A stretch of 64,000 nucleotides of DNA from Sphingomonas melonis (lineage in GTDB: Bacteria > Pseudomonadota > Alphaproteobacteria > Sphingomonadales > Sphingomonadaceae): positions 62,001-126,000 of the forward strand of contig NZ_JACCBY010000006.1 of assembly GCF_013409985.1 (NCBI RefSeq), given 5' to 3'. Under the pieces are notes generated by a model that saw nothing but the letters and a program-made list of their open reading frames with translations, had not been told where the DNA came from and did not search any database. Below are positions 25,950 through 35,095 of this stretch, one piece after another; positions within the stretch are counted from its first letter, which is position 1, and every line of letters starts with the position of its first letter. A program made the translations under genes and the position numbers.

Positions 25950-27138
25950 GGGTGGGGCTTTCGAGACGGGCGATGAGATCGGCGGGCGACAGGCCCGTGA
26001 TGGTGGCGGGAGCGCCGGCACGGGCGTGAAAGGCGAGGTCGAAACGGCCGTCGCGACCGGTGGCGACGACATCGGCGGGAGCGGCACGGGCACAGCCCTT
26101 GGCACAGCCGGACACGTGCAGCCGCCCCGCGACGTGCGGGGCGAGCCGCCGGGCGAGCGCACGCGTCTCGACGCTCGCCTGCGGGCAGGCCGGTGCCCCG
26201 ACGCAGGCGTCGACGGCGCGTTCGGCGGGGGTGGAGACGGGCAGGCCGGGGCCGGCGGGATCGAGCCCCTCGACCAGCAGCGTCCGCCACGGCGTCACGC
26301 GCAGCCCGGTGACGCCCGGCCGCGCGGCGAGATCGGCGAGCGTCGCTGCCGCGATCCGCCCGAACGGCATGCCGATGGCGGTGCCGCGCGTCTTTTCGCC
26401 GCAAGCGCGACGTGCGCCCGCAGCCGCGGAAGCCCATGGCCAGGCAGGGCAGTCCTCGCCGGCGTTCGGGGCTTGCCGGCTCCTGCTGTCGGCGGAGCAT
26501 GCGGCGACGCTGCCGGGGAGGCGATCGGGCAAGGGCGCCACATGGCGCGCCATCCGCCCGGCGGCGATACCGCCGCTCGCGACGAACCATTCCACCAATG
26601 CGACCAGCGCGGTCACTTCCTCGCCCGGCACCAGCGTCCATACCGTGGCGCGACCCTCGGCGCGCAGGATCAGCCCGCCCGCCGCGCCGCGCGCGATGCG
26701 GAAATCGGCGGGGCTATCGTCCAGCACCGGCGCGTCACCGGCATCGATCGCGAAGCCGATCTTGCCGGGCAGCGCCGGCAGCGTATCGAGGCGGTCGAAC
26801 AGCGCGCCGGCGATGCGATGCGTGTCGTCACCCTCTCGCCACCCCGGGGCGACCAGCATCACCCGAGCCTCACGCACCGGATCGGGATCGACGAGGCCGG
26901 CGTGGATCAGCGCTGCCAATGCAGGCGGCCACTCCGCCTCGCACATGCCGCGCAGCTGGAGCGCGGCGCGGTTGGTCAGGTCGATCTGGCCGTTGCCATG
27001 CGTCTCCGCGACCGCGCCGATCGTCCGCGCTTGCGCCGGTGTCAGATGCGCCAGCCGCGGGCGGACGCGCAGGATCAGCCCGTCACCCGCCGCCATCGGC
27101 TGCCACGCGGTCGGGCACCAGCCGCGCACCACGCTCAT
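25939..27138 (-). CDS. cobG: Precorrin-3B synthase CobG
   Basis: 399 aa from the ATG at 27138, which overlaps the cobN stop as ATGA. It is a nitrite/sulfite reductase-like iron-sulfur protein: two ferredoxin-like halves, [11 protein letters not shown] near residue 70, and the [4Fe-4S] ligands in CVGAPACPQ and SGCAKGCA near the end. The oxygen-dependent CobG marks the aerobic pathway. Between the halves (about residues 215-265) lies an Ala/Arg/Cys-rich segment of low similarity to typical linkers. It may be a loose insertion. Confidence 0.88.
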   Translation of the reverse strand: MSVVRGWCPTAWQPMAAGDGLILRVRPRLAHLTPAQARTIGAVAETHGNGQIDLTNRAALQLRGMCEAEWPPALAALIHAGLVDPDPVREARVMLVAPGWREGDDTHRIAGALFDRLDTLPALPGKIGFAIDAGDAPVLDDSPADFRIARGAAGGLILRAEGRATVWTLVPGEEVTALVALVEWFVASGGIAAGRMARHVAPLPDRLPGSVAACSADSRSRQAPNAGEDCPAWPWASAAAGARRACGEKTRGTAIGMPFGRIAAATLADLAARPGVTGLRVTPWRTLLVEGLDPAGPGLPVSTPAERAVDACVGAPACPQASVETRALARRLAPHVAGRLHVSGCAKGCARAAPADVVATGRDGRFDLAFHARAGAPATITGLSPADLIARLESPTRAA

Positions 27139-30100
27139 GCCAGCGCCGCCAGGATCGCATTGCGCCGCGTCGGCCACAGGCCCGAGCGATGCAGCGCGGC
27201 GAAACGCGCCTCCATCGCGGCGAGGGCGCCGGGATTGGCGGCGGCGAGGAAGGCGCGCACCGCGTCGCGGCCGAGCGTTGCGTCATGGTACAGATCGATC
27301 AGCTCGGGCGTCACCACCCGCGCAAGATGCGCGAAGGCACCGAGATGGTCGAGCGTCGCGGCGATCTCGGCGGCGCCGCGGAAGCCGTGGCGCATCATCC
27401 CCTCGACCCACGCCGGCTGCGCAGCCCGGCCGCGGACGACGCGCGCGATCTCCTCGCGCAGGCTGCGCGCGCGCAGCCGTTCGGGATTGCGCGCGTCGAG
27501 ATGGTAGAGCGCCGCGTTGCCGCCGGTCACCGCCTGCGCCGCGGCGAACCCGCCTTCGTGCGCGGCATAATCGCCGGCGAGCAGCAGGTCGCTTTCGGGC
27601 AGGTCCTGGAGATGGACGAAGGCGTCGGCCGCGGACACGCGCGCGCGCAGCCCGGCGGTATCCGCCTCCGCCTCGGTGCCGTCGAAGGCGAAGGACGATG
27701 CCGCCAGCCATGCCTCGCCCGCCGCGGCGTGTGCGGTATCGGTATAGGTGTCGGCGGCATCGCCGATGCCCAGCCCGTAGCGGCCCGGCGCCGGGCCATA
27801 GACGCGCGCCGATGCGGCGCGGCCGACGAACGGGTTCCAGTCGGCCGGCTCATCGCGCGCGGCGAGGGCCCGCACCGCCTGGCCGAACAGCGTGCACAGC
27901 GGCGCGAAGGTGTCGCGGAACAGGCCGGAGATGCGCAGCGTCACGTCGATCCGCGGCCGGTCGAGCATCGCCAGCGGCAGGATCTCGACGCCGGTGACCC
28001 GCTCGGAGCCGGTATCCCAGACCGGCGCGGCGCCGAGCAGGTGCAGCGCCATCGCGAACTCCTCCCCGGCGGTGCGCATCGTCGCTGATCCCCACAGGTC
28101 GACGACCAGCCCGCGGGGATAGTCGCCGTGATCCTGCAGGTGGCGGCGGATCAGCTCGTCGGCGAGCCGCTGCCCCTGCAGATGCGCCGAGCGCGACGGC
28201 ACCGCCCGCGGATCGACCGCGAACAGGTTGCGCCCGGTCGGAAGGACGTCGGTGCGGCCGCGGTGCGGCGATCCCGCCGGGCCGGCGGCGACGCGGCGAC
28301 CGTCGAGCGCGGCGAGCAGGCCGTCGCGCTCCGCCGGTCCGCAGGCGCCGCGTCCGAAGACATGCAGGCCGTCGCCGAAGCGGCTGTCCTTCACGTCGCA
28401 GACGAAGGCGTCGATGCGGGTGATCGCCTCCGCCGCGGTGGCGGCGCCGGCAAGGTCCAGTTCGGCCGCGAGGCCGATCGCCTGCGCTTCGTCGGCGATG
28501 TCGCGCCGCAACCGGTCGCGCCGCGCCGGGTCGAGGCCATCGGCGTTGGAGAATTCGTCGAGCAGCGTCTCGAGCCGCCCCAGCCCCGCGCCACCGTCCG
28601 CGGCCACCATCGGCGGCGGCAGATGGCCGAGCGTGACCGCGGCCGTGCGGCGCTTGGCCTGTGCCGCCTCGCCGGGATCGTTGACGATGAACGGATAGAG
28701 GATCGGCAAGGCGCCGGTCAGCGCCTCGGGCCAGCAGGTGTCGGACAGCGCCACCGCCTTGCCCGGCAGCCATTCGAGCGTGCCGTGCGCCCCGATCTGG
28801 ATCGCCGCATCGCAGCCGCGACTGCGCAGCCACAGGTAGAAGGCGACATAGGCATGGCGCGGCACGCGCGACAGATCGTGATATTCGTCGGCGCGGGCCG
28901 CCGGCGAGCCCCGCTCGGGTTGCAGCGCGACCAGCGTGTCGCCGCGCAGCGTCGCGGCGAAGTGGAAGGCGCCGTCGACGACCGCCGGGTCGTCCTCCGG
29001 TTCGCCCCAGGCGGCAGCCAGGTCTTCGCGCAACGCTGGGGGCAGGGTCGCGAGCGCGCTGCGATAGGCCGCGATCGGCCAGGGCAGCCGCTCGTGCGTC
29101 AACGCTGCGGCGAGCGGCGCGCCCGCGCCCGTGCCTGCGGCATGGCCGGCGGCGGCGAGATCGGCCAGCATCGCCTCCGCCGAGGCAAGCGCGTCGAGCC
29201 CCACAGCATGCGCCATCTGGTGGCTCTTGCCCGGATAGGTCGACAGGATCAGCGCGAGTCGCCGCGCGGCGGGCGCGGTCCGGCCGAGCGACACCCAGGC
29301 GGCGACGCGATCGGCGATCGCCGCGACGCGCGCCGGGTCGGCGGCATGCGCGCGGCGGGCATAGTCGAGCGCCGGATCGCGCACCGCATCCTGCTTGCAA
29401 CTCGCCAGCCCCGCGAAGATGCGGCCATCCACCTCGGGCAGCACGACATGCATCGCCAGATCGGCGGGGGACAAGCCGCGCGGGCTGTCGGCCCAGGCTG
29501 CATGGGTCGAGGTGGCGAGCGCGACCTGGAACACCGGCACGTCGGCGGCGTCCAGCGGCGAGGCGTGATCGTCGCGCGCGGCAAAGGCGGTGGCGTTGAC
29601 GATCGCGACCGGCGCCAGCGCCGCCACCCAGCGCGCGATCCAGCCGCGGGCATGGGCATCCTTCAGCGACGGCGCGAACAACGGCACGACCGCGAAGCCG
29701 CGCGCCGTCAGCGCGTCGGCCAGCGCGGCGACCGGGTCGAGGTCGGCGGCAAGCAGATAGGAGCGGTAGAAGGTGAGCAGCACGCGCGGTCGCGGGTCCG
29801 GCTGCATCGCCAGCGCCGCCGGACAGGCGATGCCCGTCGCGGCGCTCCATGCGCCCACCGGCGCGATGTCGCGCACCCCGCGCACCGGTCCCGCCGCCAG
29901 TCCCGCGGCGAGCGCGAGCTGCGCCAGCGCCGCCTGCGCCGCGACCGCGCCGCCGGTGTCGCATAGCGTGGCGAGCCGGCGCAGCGTCGAGTCCGGCACC
30001 GTCGAGGCGGCGGCCAGCGCGGCGTCCGCGCGTCCGTCCGCGGCGAGCACCGCCAGCGCGATGCCGCGGGTCCGCGCCAGCGCCTCGACCTGTTGCAGGC

Positions 30101-30395
30101 CATAGGACCAATAGGAGCGGCCGCCGATCAGCCGGATCAATATGCCCTTCGCGCCCGCCAGCGTCCGCTCGACATAGGTGTCGACCGACAGCGGATGCGC
30201 GAGATCGGCAAGATTGGCGAGCCGCAGCGACGGCAGCGGCACATCGCTGCCACGCGCGGCATGCCAGCCCGCCGCGAACGCGCCGAGGTCGCTGTCGGAA
30301 AAGGACAGGACGACGAGATCCGCCGGGCGCTGGCCGAGATCGCGCGGGCTCGCGGTCTCCTCCAGTCCGTGGCTCTCGCGGAAGACGACGTGCAT
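27135..30395 (-). CDS. cobN: Cobaltochelatase subunit CobN
   Basis: 1086 aa. CobN/magnesium chelatase H family: [16 protein letters not shown] near residue 91, [40 protein letters not shown] (large-subunit signature) and [18 protein letters not shown]. It is somewhat shorter than the roughly 1250-1275 aa of well-studied CobN proteins. It inserts cobalt into hydrogenobyrinate a,c-diamide with CobS and CobT, which are not in the window. It follows cobW by 9 bases and overlaps cobG. Confidence 0.93.
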   Translation of the reverse strand: MHVVFRESHGLEETASPRDLGQRPADLVVLSFSDSDLGAFAAGWHAARGSDVPLPSLRLANLADLAHPLSVDTYVERTLAGAKGILIRLIGGRSYWSYGLQQVEALARTRGIALAVLAADGRADAALAAASTVPDSTLRRLATLCDTGGAVAAQAALAQLALAAGLAAGPVRGVRDIAPVGAWSAATGIACPAALAMQPDPRPRVLLTFYRSYLLAADLDPVAALADALTARGFAVVPLFAPSLKDAHARGWIARWVAALAPVAIVNATAFAARDDHASPLDAADVPVFQVALATSTHAAWADSPRGLSPADLAMHVVLPEVDGRIFAGLASCKQDAVRDPALDYARRAHAADPARVAAIADRVAAWVSLGRTAPAARRLALILSTYPGKSHQMAHAVGLDALASAEAMLADLAAAGHAAGTGAGAPLAAALTHERLPWPIAAYRSALATLPPALREDLAAAWGEPEDDPAVVDGAFHFAATLRGDTLVALQPERGSPAARADEYHDLSRVPRHAYVAFYLWLRSRGCDAAIQIGAHGTLEWLPGKAVALSDTCWPEALTGALPILYPFIVNDPGEAAQAKRRTAAVTLGHLPPPMVAADGGAGLGRLETLLDEFSNADGLDPARRDRLRRDIADEAQAIGLAAELDLAGAATAAEAITRIDAFVCDVKDSRFGDGLHVFGRGACGPAERDGLLAALDGRRVAAGPAGSPHRGRTDVLPTGRNLFAVDPRAVPSRSAHLQGQRLADELIRRHLQDHGDYPRGLVVDLWGSATMRTAGEEFAMALHLLGAAPVWDTGSERVTGVEILPLAMLDRPRIDVTLRISGLFRDTFAPLCTLFGQAVRALAARDEPADWNPFVGRAASARVYGPAPGRYGLGIGDAADTYTDTAHAAAGEAWLAASSFAFDGTEAEADTAGLRARVSAADAFVHLQDLPESDLLLAGDYAAHEGGFAAAQAVTGGNAALYHLDARNPERLRARSLREEIARVVRGRAAQPAWVEGMMRHGFRGAAEIAATLDHLGAFAHLARVVTPELIDLYHDATLGRDAVRAFLAAANPGALAAMEARFAALHRSGLWPTRRNAILAALA

Positions 30396-30404
30396 CGCGG
30401 GTGC

Positions 30405-31448
30405 TCAGCCGTTCAGCACGGGTCCGATCGTCGCGGGGTCGATCCGGTCGTGCTCGGCGATGACGACCAGCCGGGTCGCGCGGGCCTCGCCGGGGCGCCA
30501 CGGCCGGTCGTATTGCGTCCGCACCCGTGCGCCGACCGCCTGGACCAGCAGCCGCATCGGCTTGCCGCGGACCGCCGCATAGCCCTTGACGCGCAGCACG
30601 TCGAACTCGCGCGCGAGCCGCTCGATCCGCGCCACAAGGGTGGCGGGATCGTCGATCTCGCCGGTCTCGTGGACGAGGCTGTCGAAATCGTCGTGCTCAT
30701 GCTCATCCTCGCCGTCGTGATGCGAGGGGCGGGCGGCGATATCGTCCTCGGCGGCGGCATCGAGGCCGAGGATCACGGCGGGATCGATCACGCCGTCGAC
30801 CATCTCGACCACCGGGACCGGCCGCGGTGCCTCGGCGGCGATCACCGCGCGGGCGGCGGCGACCCCCTCGGGCCCGGCGAGGTCGACCTTGGTCAGCAGC
30901 ACCATGTCGGCGCAGGCGAGCTGGTCCTCGAACACTTCGGATAACGGCGTTTCGTGGTCGATGCCCGGATCGGCGGCGCGCTGCGCGTCGAGCGCGGCGA
31001 CGTCCGGCGCGAAGCGGCCGGCGGCGACCGCCTCGGCATCGGCAAGCGCGATGACGCCGTCGACGGTGATGCGCGACCGGATCGCCGGCCAGTCGAACGC
31101 CTTGAGCAACGGCTTGGGCAGGGCGAGGCCAGAGGTCTCGATCAGGATATGATCGGGCCGCGGGTCGAGCGCGAGCAAGGTCTCGACGGTCGGGATGAAA
31201 TCGTCCGCGACGGTGCAGCAGATGCAGCCGTTGGCCAGTTCGACGACGTTCTCGGCCGGGCAATCGGGGATCGCGCAGCCCTTCAGGATGTCGCCATCGA
31301 CACCCAGGGTGCCGAATTCATTGACCACGACCGCAAGCCGGCGACCGCCGGCATTGCGGATCAGATGGCTGATCAGCGTGGTCTTGCCGGCGCCGAGGAA
31401 GCCGGTGACGATGGTGACGGGTATCTTGGCAAGCTGTGGATCGGCCAC
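30405..31448 (-). CDS. cobW: CobW, GTP-dependent metal chaperone of cobalamin synthesis
   Basis: 347 aa from a GTG at 31448 with AAGGAAC upstream; the frame runs further to 31547 without a good start. G3E GTPase: P-loop GFLGAGKTT (residues 16-24), CICC at 75-78 for metal binding, a Glu-containing LIETSGL and guanine motif TKVD. Residues about 238-252 are His/Asp/Glu-rich (HHDGEDEHEHDD), a likely metal-buffering loop, followed by the CobW C-terminal domain. It is the first gene after the large cobalamin riboswitch and probably supplies cobalt to the CobN chelatase. Confidence 0.93.
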   Translation of the reverse strand: MADPQLAKIPVTIVTGFLGAGKTTLISHLIRNAGGRRLAVVVNEFGTLGVDGDILKGCAIPDCPAENVVELANGCICCTVADDFIPTVETLLALDPRPDHILIETSGLALPKPLLKAFDWPAIRSRITVDGVIALADAEAVAAGRFAPDVAALDAQRAADPGIDHETPLSEVFEDQLACADMVLLTKVDLAGPEGVAAARAVIAAEAPRPVPVVEMVDGVIDPAVILGLDAAAEDDIAARPSHHDGEDEHEHDDFDSLVHETGEIDDPATLVARIERLAREFDVLRVKGYAAVRGKPMRLLVQAVGARVRTQYDRPWRPGEARATRLVVIAEHDRIDPATIGPVLNG

Positions 31449-31640
31449 GGATGTTCCTTCGCGAGCGCCGCGACGACGAGAACACGGTGGGGCGCAATGG
31501 CCGGTGCGCGAGCGACGGACCGGCGCTTCGCATGTCGCCCGCGCCACGCACCGATGCGGCCCCGCCGCATGGGTCTTCGTCGCTCAGACGGAACACCGTG
31601 CCCCGGCCATCCCCTGGACCAAAGCAAGAGCGACCTTATC

Positions 31641-31843
31641 GTCGGCAGGTTTCCTGGCTCGCGGGTCATGGTTCGGGGCACGGCCTTCCCGGATCGGGCG
31701 AACCCTAGCCAGTGGCCGCCTTCCCGTCGCCGGAAAGGCATGTGTCCGTCACTCGCCGCTTACAGTTGCAGGGACAGCCGCGGCATAGGAGCCGAAGCTC
31801 CGCACCGCATTCCCATTTACGCCCCCTTGCGGAGAGCACCGAC
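31641..31843 (-). promoter_or_regulatory. Full-size cobalamin riboswitch upstream of cobW
   Basis: About 203 nt on the minus strand. The closing helix pairs 31838-31843 with 31641-31646. In order it shows GGGAATGCGGTG, the CCCTGCAACTGTAAGCGG segment, and the B12-box GAGCCAGGAAACCTGCC. All conserved parts of the large (class I) cobalamin aptamer are present. About 190 bases of leader separate it from cobW, with a 7-bp hairpin (31554-31570), so the switch may act at transcription rather than directly at the ribosome site. It should control cobW-N-G-H-I-J and perhaps more. Confidence 0.93.
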
Positions 31844-32127
31844 GCGATCATGATGCCGGTAACCGGCACCGTCGGCGGGCTTAGCCGCTGCCGCCGGCTT
31901 TGCCAATGCGCCAGGCGACGACGACGGGGGCGGACAGGAACGCCGCGAGTGTACGGTTGCGTACACTGGCCGGTTTTCGGGTCGACTTGTGACCGTTAAC
32001 CTTTAGAGCCCGTGCCCAGCAGGAAGGGTTCTCCCAATCCTTCGTGTGCAGTTCTCCAGGACTGTCGGAGCCGTCGCCGCATCCGCTGGCGGCGGCTCCA
32101 CCTTACCGCCGCGAAGGTCGGTCGGCG
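31844..32127. promoter_or_regulatory. Promoter region of the cob operon with a perfect palindrome and a strong hairpin
   Basis: No gene seen. A perfect inverted repeat AGTGTACG-GTTG-CGTACACT (31948-31967) looks like a TetR-type operator and sits about 105 bases upstream of the riboswitch 5' end. A long GC hairpin (32067-32078 with 32088-32099, one wobble) lies just past the response regulator stop and may end that transcript, though without a T-run. A TTAACC (31996-32001) lies between them. Confidence 0.45.
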
Positions 32128-32499
32128 TCAATGCGCCGCGAGACGTGCGGCATGATCGTCGATCAGGCGGCTGATCGACTGTTGCAGCCTGTCGTGCGAC
32201 ACCGGCTTCTCGATCACCGTCGCGCCCGGCGGGCATGCGTTGCAGCGTTCGGGATAGCCCGTGACGTAGAGGACCGGGATGCCTTTGCCGGTGGCGATAT
32301 GCTCGACCGCGCTGACCCCGGAGCCATGGACAAGCTTCACATCGGCGATGATCATCCCCGGCATGCAGCGGCGCGCGGCATCCTCGGCTGCGGCCTGCGT
32401 CTCGACGATCTCGGTGGTGTCGGCGCCGGCGAGCAGCGCCGCGTCGGAGACGAACTGCCCGAACAGATAGGAATCTTCGATGATCAGCACATGGGTCAT
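32128..32499 (-). CDS. Single-domain response regulator
   Basis: 123 aa from the ATG at 32499 (GGGAG five bases upstream); the longer frame is not supported. CheY-like receiver: acidic pair Glu8-Asp9, phospho-acceptor Asp53, Thr80 and Lys98 all present, so it should be phosphorylated. It has no output domain, and no histidine kinase lies nearby, so it must work by protein contact with partners encoded elsewhere. Two Cys (86 and 89) in the loop after Thr80 are uncommon. Confidence 0.85.
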   Translation of the reverse strand: MTHVLIIEDSYLFGQFVSDAALLAGADTTEIVETQAAAEDAARRCMPGMIIADVKLVHGSGVSAVEHIATGKGIPVLYVTGYPERCNACPPGATVIEKPVSHDRLQQSISRLIDDHAARLAAH

Positions 32500-32679
32500 A
32501 ACGGCTCCCGCCAGCGCTCGGGCGTCGGCAGGCCGAATGTGGCGATGCGCTCTCCCTGATCTGCGCCCAATGCGGTGCACTGATCTAAGTTCCTGACACA
32601 GGTCATGAATATTGCGATCGATCGGCCATGCGACCAGTCCCGGACCCAAGCGTTGATGCGCCGACACGAGGAGAGAATG

Positions 32680-32886
32680 ATGACCGATCGCACCCCCCAG
32701 GACGCCCCCATCGACGGTTTCGGCGACCTGCCGATGCAGCCGACCGGCTCGGGCGTCGCCGACCTCGAGATCGCCTACGAACAGATGAAGCTTGCCGAAC
32801 AGGCGGAAGGCGACGTCGGCTCGATCGCGACGATGCCGACCGACACGGGTGACGCCGCCGTCGAAAGCGCTGCCCACCCGAGCTGA
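32680..32886 (+). CDS. Small acidic hypothetical protein (68 aa)
   Basis: 68 aa starting MTDRTPQDAPIDGFGDLP. GAGGAG lies six bases before the ATG at 32680; the preceding ATG at 32677 is too close to it and the open frame from 32605 is less likely. The protein is acidic and Ala/Thr-rich, with a short predicted helix (DLEIAYEQMKLAEQAEG), and is probably soluble and partly disordered. No family recognised. It lies 57 bases before the phosphoesterase gene on the same strand. Confidence 0.55.
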   Translation: MTDRTPQDAPIDGFGDLPMQPTGSGVADLEIAYEQMKLAEQAEGDVGSIATMPTDTGDAAVESAAHPS

Positions 32887-32943
32887 GTGCAGGTAGAGGC
32901 AGGCCGGCACCCGGCGGCGTAGCGGCGGGTCGCCGCCAGGAGA

Positions 32944-34089
32944 ATGACGATCTTCCACCTGATTTTCGCGACGCCGTCGCTGTACGTCATCCTGCGCTGG
33001 CTGCTGCCGCTGTCGCTGCCGATCTGGGCGAAGGGCGGGGCGGCGGTGCTACTGCTGGCGGCTTCGCAATATCATCTTTGGAGCCGCCTGTCCTCGGGAT
33101 CGGTATTCGCGCCGGAATTCCCGCGCGGGATCGTCATCCTGTTCAACTGGGCGTTCGGCACGCTTGTGTTGCTGGCCTTGCTGCAGATCGTGCTCGATCT
33201 GGGCACGCTGGCGACGATGCTGATCCGGCGCGAGGTGGCGGGCGTGCCCGATGCCATGCGCTATGCCGCCGCCGGGATCGCGGCGCTGCTGGCGGCGATC
33301 GGCGTCGCCGGCGCGATCCGTGTGCCGCCGGTGCGCGACATCGCGGTCGCGGTGCCCGGCCTGCCGCCGGCGTTCGACGGCTATCGGCTGGTCCAGCTCA
33401 CCGACCTGCACATCAGCCGGCTGTTTCCGCAGCGCTGGGCGCGCGCCGTGGTCGATCGCAGCAATGCCGCGGGCGCCGACCTCATCGTCGTGACCGGCGA
33501 TTTCATCGATGGCTCGGTCGAGATGCGCCGTGCCGATGTCGCGCCGCTCGCCGGGCTGCGCGCGCCCGACGGCGTCTATGCGATCCCGGGCAACCACGAA
33601 TATTTCTTCGATTATGGCGAGTGGATGCGGCATCTCGCCGGGCTCGGCTTCCGCATGCTGCCGAACGCCCACCGCGTGCTGACACGCGGCAGCGCCGCGA
33701 TCGTGCTCGCCGGCGTGACCGATCTGTCCGCCGCGTCGCACGGCGAGGCCGGCCCCGATCTCGACGCCGCGCTGTTGCGTCGTCCCGTCGCCGCGCCGGT
33801 CATCCTGCTCGATCATCAGCCGCGCAACGCCCGCCACGCCGCGGCGCGCGGCGTCGCGCTGCAATTGTCGGGGCATACCCATGGCGGGATGATCGCCGGG
33901 CTCGACCGGCTGTTCAGGCCCGCCAACGGCGGCTTCGTCTCGGGCCGCTATGCGGTGGCGGGGATGACGCTCTACGTCAGCAACGGCACCGGCCTGTGGC
34001 CGGGCTTCGCACTGCGCCTCGGCCGGCCGCCGGAGATCACCCGGATCACGCTGCGCACAGCACCCGCATCTGCCACGGACGGCCGCTGA
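32944..34089 (+). CDS. Membrane-bound metallophosphoesterase (YkuE-like)
   Basis: 381 aa. Four hydrophobic spans fill the first 125 residues (about 10-27, 30-45, 62-85 and 98-122). A calcineurin-like phosphoesterase domain follows with its metal ligands in order: TDLHISR, TGDFIDG, GNHEYF, a His in LLDHQP and SGHTHGG. Such YkuE-type proteins act on the cell surface or periplasmic face, with lipid or UDP-sugar-lipid substrates proposed for some; the substrate here is unknown. It converges with the small gene at 34091, leaving only one base between their stops. Confidence 0.85.
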   Translation: MTIFHLIFATPSLYVILRWLLPLSLPIWAKGGAAVLLLAASQYHLWSRLSSGSVFAPEFPRGIVILFNWAFGTLVLLALLQIVLDLGTLATMLIRREVAGVPDAMRYAAAGIAALLAAIGVAGAIRVPPVRDIAVAVPGLPPAFDGYRLVQLTDLHISRLFPQRWARAVVDRSNAAGADLIVVTGDFIDGSVEMRRADVAPLAGLRAPDGVYAIPGNHEYFFDYGEWMRHLAGLGFRMLPNAHRVLTRGSAAIVLAGVTDLSAASHGEAGPDLDAALLRRPVAAPVILLDHQPRNARHAAARGVALQLSGHTHGGMIAGLDRLFRPANGGFVSGRYAVAGMTLYVSNGTGLWPGFALRLGRPPEITRITLRTAPASATDGR

Positions 34090-34090
34090 G

Positions 34091-34366
34091 CTACAGGCCG
34101 ATCTTGTCGAGCGCGGCGGCGAGTTCGCCGTCGATCGTCGCCGCCTCGCCCTTGGGCGTCAGCCGGTTCAGCGCGGTCTGCACGCGGGTCTGTGCCACTT
34201 GCAGCGTCTTGTGGCGCACCTCGCGCGTCGCATTGGTCCGCCAGGACGGGCTCTCCCCGAGCAGCGCGGCCCATTTCGCTTCCTCGACCGCGAGGATCGC
34301 CAGCGCCAGCCGCAGCCCGTCGCGCCGGCCGCGGGCATAATCGTCGGAGAGGGGCGGGGTCTTCAC
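34091..34366 (-). CDS. Hypothetical helical protein (91 aa)
   Basis: 91 aa, almost all helical by eye (ALAILAVEEAKWAALLG, LQVAQTRVQTALNRL), no signal or membrane segment. Its ATG overlaps the stop of the DUF5818 gene as ATGA, so the two are translated together. Not recognised. Confidence 0.6.
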   Translation of the reverse strand: MKTPPLSDDYARGRRDGLRLALAILAVEEAKWAALLGESPSWRTNATREVRHKTLQVAQTRVQTALNRLTPKGEAATIDGELAAALDKIGL

Positions 34367-34566
34367 ACCGGGGCCACGCCGTCGGCGTTGACCAGATCGG
34401 GGCCGACCAGCGTCCCGACCAGCCGCACGCGCTTCTCGACCAGATCGACCGGCGTACGGTGCAGCTCCAGTTCGAACCGCCCGCCCGAATCGCGGCGCAG
34501 GTAGAAGGCACCGCCGTCGCGGATCAACGTGCCGGTCTCATCGACCCTGGTTCCGATCGCGATCAT
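34363..34566 (-). CDS. DUF5818-like small protein
   Basis: 67 aa starting MIAIGTRVDETGTLI at the ATG at 34566; upstream codons in the same frame look non-coding. Short beta-rich sequence with GGAFYLRRDSGGRFELEL and KRVRLVGTLVG, which I recognise as the DUF5818 pattern common in sphingomonads, probably a small OB-like barrel. Function unknown. It is the first gene of a pair with the 91-aa protein. Confidence 0.6.
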   Translation of the reverse strand: MIAIGTRVDETGTLIRDGGAFYLRRDSGGRFELELHRTPVDLVEKRVRLVGTLVGPDLVNADGVAPV

Positions 34567-34904
34567 CTTGGCTGTGCCTCGTGCTGAGAAAACCGAAAGA
34601 GGCGGCGGGGGAGAGCCGCAGGCTCGCATCCCCCGCCCATCCGGTCGGGCCGTTGCCGGTCTTGCCGGCGGCTCCTCTCCTGCCGTTTCTGTTTCGATCC
34701 GCCCGAACACGGTGGCACTGACGTGCCGCATCCGCAGACAAAAAGAAAGGCCGATCGAGACGACCGGCCGTAAAAGTTTTTAGGAGAGGATGCCTGAAAG
34801 GCACGCTCTTTGTGCAGTGCAGCAGCCTGCCTCGCAATTGCAAAAAGCGAAAGTCAGGATGCAAAACCTGCAATCGCACCGGACGTCCCCGGCCGCCGGC
34901 CGGC
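34567..34904. other. 338-bp gap, mostly leader and terminator sequence
   Basis: Apart from the terminator at 34740-34769 I see no gene. The left part should hold the promoter of the DUF5818 pair. The right part (about 34800-34890) is an AT-richer stretch of no clear content. Confidence 0.35.
34740..34769 (-). terminator. Rho-independent terminator after the tgt-linked genes
   Basis: On the minus strand an 8-bp stem (34762-34769 with 34749-34756, one wobble, 5-base loop) is followed by a run of T broken by a single C. It ends the transcript that passes through tgt and the 62-aa membrane protein. Confidence 0.7.
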
Positions 34905-35093
34905 TCAGTCCTTCTTCTTGCCGGAATTCGCGAACAGCACCGCGGCGGCGACCGCGGCGGAGCCGATGCCGACGCCGATGATGCGCATCGGCCAATGGCT
35001 CTTGGTCGACGGGTCGCGCGTCTTGGCGGCGGCGGCCTGCTGTGCCTTGGCCGCGGCGGCGGCGGCGAGGATTTCGTTGGGCTGGTCCGACAT
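34905..35093 (-). CDS. Small single-span membrane protein (62 aa)
   Basis: 62 aa from the ATG at 35093, two bases after the tgt stop, with AGGGAG upstream; a GTG two codons earlier overlaps the tgt stop and is the alternative. An Ala/Gln-rich N-terminal helix is followed by one membrane span (IIGVGIGSAAVAAAVLFA) and a short basic end, GKKKD. Read with tgt; function unknown. Confidence 0.6.
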   Translation of the reverse strand: MSDQPNEILAAAAAAKAQQAAAAKTRDPSTKSHWPMRIIGVGIGSAAVAAAVLFANSGKKKD

Positions 35094-35095
35094 AC

